A DNA stretch of 64,000 bases from NCBI GenBank assembly GCA_941918925.1, contig OW799233.1, forward strand, positions 112,093,833-112,157,832. Reading direction: 5' to 3'. The notes beneath the pieces are model-generated. The model ran no database searches and had not been told where the DNA came from. It saw nothing but the letters and a program-made list of their open reading frames with translations. Numbering within the stretch: position 1 is the stretch's first letter; every line of letters starts with the position of its first letter. This document shows, one piece after another, positions 61,577-64,000 of the stretch. The position numbers were made by a program, and so were the translations under genes. The stretch is from Phyto melanocephala. Taxonomy: Eukaryota > Arthropoda > Insecta > Diptera > Rhinophoridae.

Positions 61577-62139
61577 TGATGGTCCAAATTTTCAATGACA
61601 ATGTTGATGCTCAATTGCTGGGCATGATGATGAGGCGATGTTGACTGCTCTTTTGCCACACTATCGCAAACACCAGCAGTGGTTCCCATTCAACGAACTA
61701 AGAAGGCAGGATTATGTTGATCAAAAGAATTACGAAGTGCATAAAATGCATTTTGTTTTGAACGCCCATTTTCATAAAAAAACCTGAATATTAAACCTGA
61801 AAATTAACTTACAAATAATTAATTAATAATAATTAATGAATTAATGAATTAATAATTAATAATAATGAATTTTCCTAAAGATGCTACACGAAGGAGTAGC
61901 GAAATATTGATAATTTAAATACAAAAATTGGATATTTAAATATGAAAATTTAAAAAAATAGATCAAATAAAATAAATAATTAAACCTGAATAACTTTAAC
62001 GCGTTGCTCATTTAGGTATCTTTCCACTGTTCAGATTAAGTTAGTCTGAGATTGAGAAATGTCAAATGAAATGCAAAAAAAACTTGTTGCTTATGTGTGG
62101 TTCACCTTCAACAGGGGCCCCTAAAAATTAACCACCCTC
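61577..62139. mobile_element. Mariner-type element nested in family B (about 560 bp)
   Basis: The right end, inverted, reads GAGGGTGGTTAATTTTTAGG then GGCCCC, next to TA at 62140-62141. The left end has decayed. The interior has ATGATGAGGCGATGTTGACT, GCCACACTATCGCAAACACC, and a (TTAA/AATT)n patch at about 61806-61870. It is at the same site in family B as the 323-bp version at 27484. Confidence 0.65.
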
Positions 62140-62388
62140 TATAAAGAAAGTAATACATATTTTATTTTAAAGAGATTATTCCATAGTGATTAACAAAATA
62201 ATAAATAATGTACTTTAAATGTACACAAAATTGGTGGTGGGTATAAAAGATTCGGCACAGCCGAATATAGTGCTCTTACTTGTTTTTTTTTTTACTTTGG
62301 TAAACTACACTTAGAGAGGAAGTAACAACTTGGTAATAAATTAAAGGATATAAACAACCCAGTATGCAAACTATTCACTTGGCTTCAT

Positions 62389-62627
62389 TATACCCTTCAC
62401 CTGTGTTGCACAAGGGTATATATAGCTTTGGCATTCCATTTGTAATTTTTTCAATTTTCATATCCGACCCCATATAGTATATATTTTCTCAAAGCTTATG
62501 AATAGGGAAGTCGATTAAACCCTGACCGTCGGTCCGTCTGTCCGTGTGTTGGTTGAAATCAACTTTTAGAAGCAACGATATGTTCCTTTAATCTATTAAA
62601 TCGCTATTGAAATTCAGCACAATCGCC
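62389..62627 (+). mobile_element. Family A subfamily 5' fragment
   Basis: TATACCCTTCACCTGTGTTG then CACAAGGGTATATATAGCTT, CCCATATAGTATATA, short (GTCY)n at about 62530-62546, TTGGTTGAAATCAACTTTTA and CAGCACAATCGCCCCATA. It stops before the T-tract. Same subfamily as the copies at 41871 and 29281. Confidence 0.78.
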
Positions 62628-64000
62628 CCATACCTTAAATAAAGTTTTTATTGTATCAATTATATTAATAATTCAAATAAAAAAAAATTACCCAAAAATT
62701 GTGATGACTTGGTTAAGTCTTATTCTGTTCAAAATTAGCCGAGATCTGAGATTATTTCACAGTCTAAATTATTTGAGTGTAAAAAATTTCTACTTCTGAA
62801 CAAGGCGAATTCAATCAGGTTACAACATATACATACATTTTGTTGGTAGAAGTTAATATCTAAATGTCAAAAGAAATTTGATTTTTTGTTTACAAAAATA
62901 ACGCGGCAAATAAATTTTTATGTTTTTTTAGAGAAAATTTTCTGGGATATTTTTGTACAGGTAAGAAGAAATTTTGCAACATCCTTAATGTTTGATATTT
63001 AATATTATATTAACTGCCTGTTCAACGATGTCGAAAGAAAACCCAAGCGAAATTTGTATACGTACAAATATATTAAAAACAACAAAAACTAAAAATTTGT
63101 TTATGTTTTTAACGTATTTGTACGAATGAAATTTCGCTAAATTTCGTAAATTTTTATTGAGGTCACACTTATCGCATAGAAGTGAATGTTGATCTAATAT
63201 GCACATTATTTTTTGATTTTTGCTTATTTGTACATTTGGTGGTGAAAGGCAGTGAATTTGAAATGTAAGCTGTTGTATTAAAAGACTATAAATAGTTATC
63301 GCATAGCGGGTCACCTGGATGCCAGTGTTTTTATTTATCTGGATAATTTGTGTGATCCTCATTCGGCTTCAGAAAAATTGGTGATGTAGAACAGGCTTTA
63401 CAATATCTGGTTGCGTTGAAGAGGCTTTCTCCCTGGCCCAATGCCACTATAAGTTGAAAAAACATGATAAACTTTAAGAAAGATGTGAAAATGATAAATC
63501 TAATGATTATTTGGCTTCGACTCAATATTTTGAAAGCAAAAAGTATACACTGCTAGCGGGGAAGAATTATTTCAAGACTATCTTTGTTATGTGTCAAACC
63601 CAAGAACTTTTCTCGCACATCCGATTGTAATTGTAGCACTGACTAGTGAAAAACATATTAAACCAATGATATGTTTTTAGAATTAATACGTATAGAGCTG
63701 CCGTTTCTTAAATAAATTGTTAATATATTTTTAAAATTTCTCAGTATTGTTTTTATTTTTATTCAAAGTTTAAATTTTTACAATTTAGCAGTTTTATATG
63801 AAATTAATTAATCATAATGAAATTAGACTACATAAATTTATGTTGTAATGAACCGAGCATTGGTTAACGACCAGGAAAAACTTCTCTTGGACCAGAACTA
63901 ATAGAAGCATTTGACGATATATGTTTATCATCGTAGCGTACATTTGCGTTTGCCAAGACCAATTTATGTGTAACAGCCGAGTTTGTGAGTACTGTACCAA
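62628..64000. other. AT-rich stretch, two unassigned minus-strand frames
   Basis: Minus-strand frames at 62985-63362 (125 codons) and 63331-63525 (64 codons) carry no motif I recognise. The first overlaps a 93-bp hairpin and is Ile/Asn-rich like random AT-rich sequence. A minus-strand stretch near 63999-63875 reads VLTNSAVTHKLVLANANVRY in a frame without a start and is also unassigned. Confidence 0.4.
63046..63138. repeat. 93-bp near-perfect hairpin
   Basis: AGCGAAATTTGTATACGTAC then AAATATATTAAAAACA on the left pairs with TGTTTTTAACGTATTTGTAC then GAATGAAATTTCGCT on the right, about 42 bases per arm with a few mismatches and a short loop near 63090. It is either a small palindromic MITE or a foldback. 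Confidence 0.8.

Larger units (their letters stand above)
59876..62282 (+). mobile_element. Family B element, longest copy (2,407 bp)
   Basis: Begins directly after the CTTG end of the preceding family A copy, separated only by T. 5' hairpin TATACCCGCCACC, seven A, GGTGGGGGTATA; (GTCY)n at about 60013-60040. The body includes a 288-bp tandem array. A mariner-type insertion follows at about 61577-62139. The 3' end is GGTGGTGGGTATAAAAG, TTCGGCACAGCCGAA, CTCTTACTTG. No element-encoded protein. Confidence 0.88.

Noticed and set aside
4646..62627. TTCGGCACGGCCGAA hairpins followed by T-runs as transcription terminators.
   Set aside because: They recur at the same position in every family A or B element as part of the element's 3' end, and the DNA is eukaryotic.
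62985..63362. A 125-codon minus-strand frame as a gene.
   Set aside because: It has no recognisable motif, overlaps a 93-bp hairpin, and has a composition expected from AT-rich noise.

Overview
The window is AT-rich, repeat-dominated DNA from an insect nuclear genome. The transposon content points to a fly, and a calyptrate (blowfly or housefly-like) genome fits best. The evidence is the (GTCY)n-bearing interspersed elements ending in a TTCGGC...GCCGAA hairpin, insect-type mariner and piggyBac relics, and Jockey/R1-like reverse transcriptase remnants. That placement is an inference. I see no intact conserved host gene, no convincing tRNA or rRNA gene, no CRISPR array and no prokaryotic operon. 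The window reads as intergenic or long-intron DNA, and nearly every coding signal comes from decayed transposable elements.

Layout. 0-1.3 kb: minus-strand non-LTR reverse transcriptase relic. 4.6-6.2 kb: first nested pair of family A elements, followed by a MULE transposase fragment (6.36-6.58 kb) and an ATTTCATTGGGG-type repeat (7.1-7.4 kb). 8.8-9.25 kb: second reverse transcriptase relic. 11.15-12.75 kb: family B elements. 14.25-15.08 kb: an old relative of both families. 18.5-19.7 kb: truncated family B end, a mariner terminus, and the longest coding signal in the window, a minus-strand frame of about 266 codons broken by one stop. 23.66-24.56 kb: internally deleted mariner. 24.9-27.95 kb: two family B copies, one with a 323-bp mariner-type insertion that itself contains a 142-bp inverted-repeat element. 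29.3-30.9 kb: minus-strand family A-like copy, then a 120-bp tandem array. 33.75-34.76 kb: two further LINE relics. 35.5-37.34 kb: 1.83-kb piggyBac element with TTAA flanks. 37.9-38.13 kb: second deleted mariner. 38.8-40.5 and 41.87-42.65 kb: three family A copies, the last with an inverted interior. 44.3-45.04 kb: 721-bp inverted-repeat element. 45.6-46.4 kb: another reverse transcriptase relic. 49.5-49.8 kb: 289-bp TTAA-flanked element. 50.9-51.1 kb: mariner C-terminal relic. 51.4-52.0 kb: small piggyBac with an intact Cys-rich frame. 54.1-55.07 kb: family A. 58.25-62.3 kb: second nested family A pair followed directly by a 2.4-kb family B element with a 288-bp internal array. 62.4 kb: family A 5' fragment. 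63.05 kb: 93-bp near-perfect hairpin.

The most informative structure is the shared architecture of families A and B: 5' terminal hairpin starting TATACCC, a CCCATAAAGTATATA block, a (GTCY)n microsatellite, and a 3' hairpin plus a CTTACTTG end lying against T-rich DNA. This matches what is known of dipteran mini-me and Helentron-related non-autonomous elements. The window records their behaviour: insertion at TT, repeated nesting into their own T-tract, an internal inversion, and an empty versus filled site for a mariner-type passenger.
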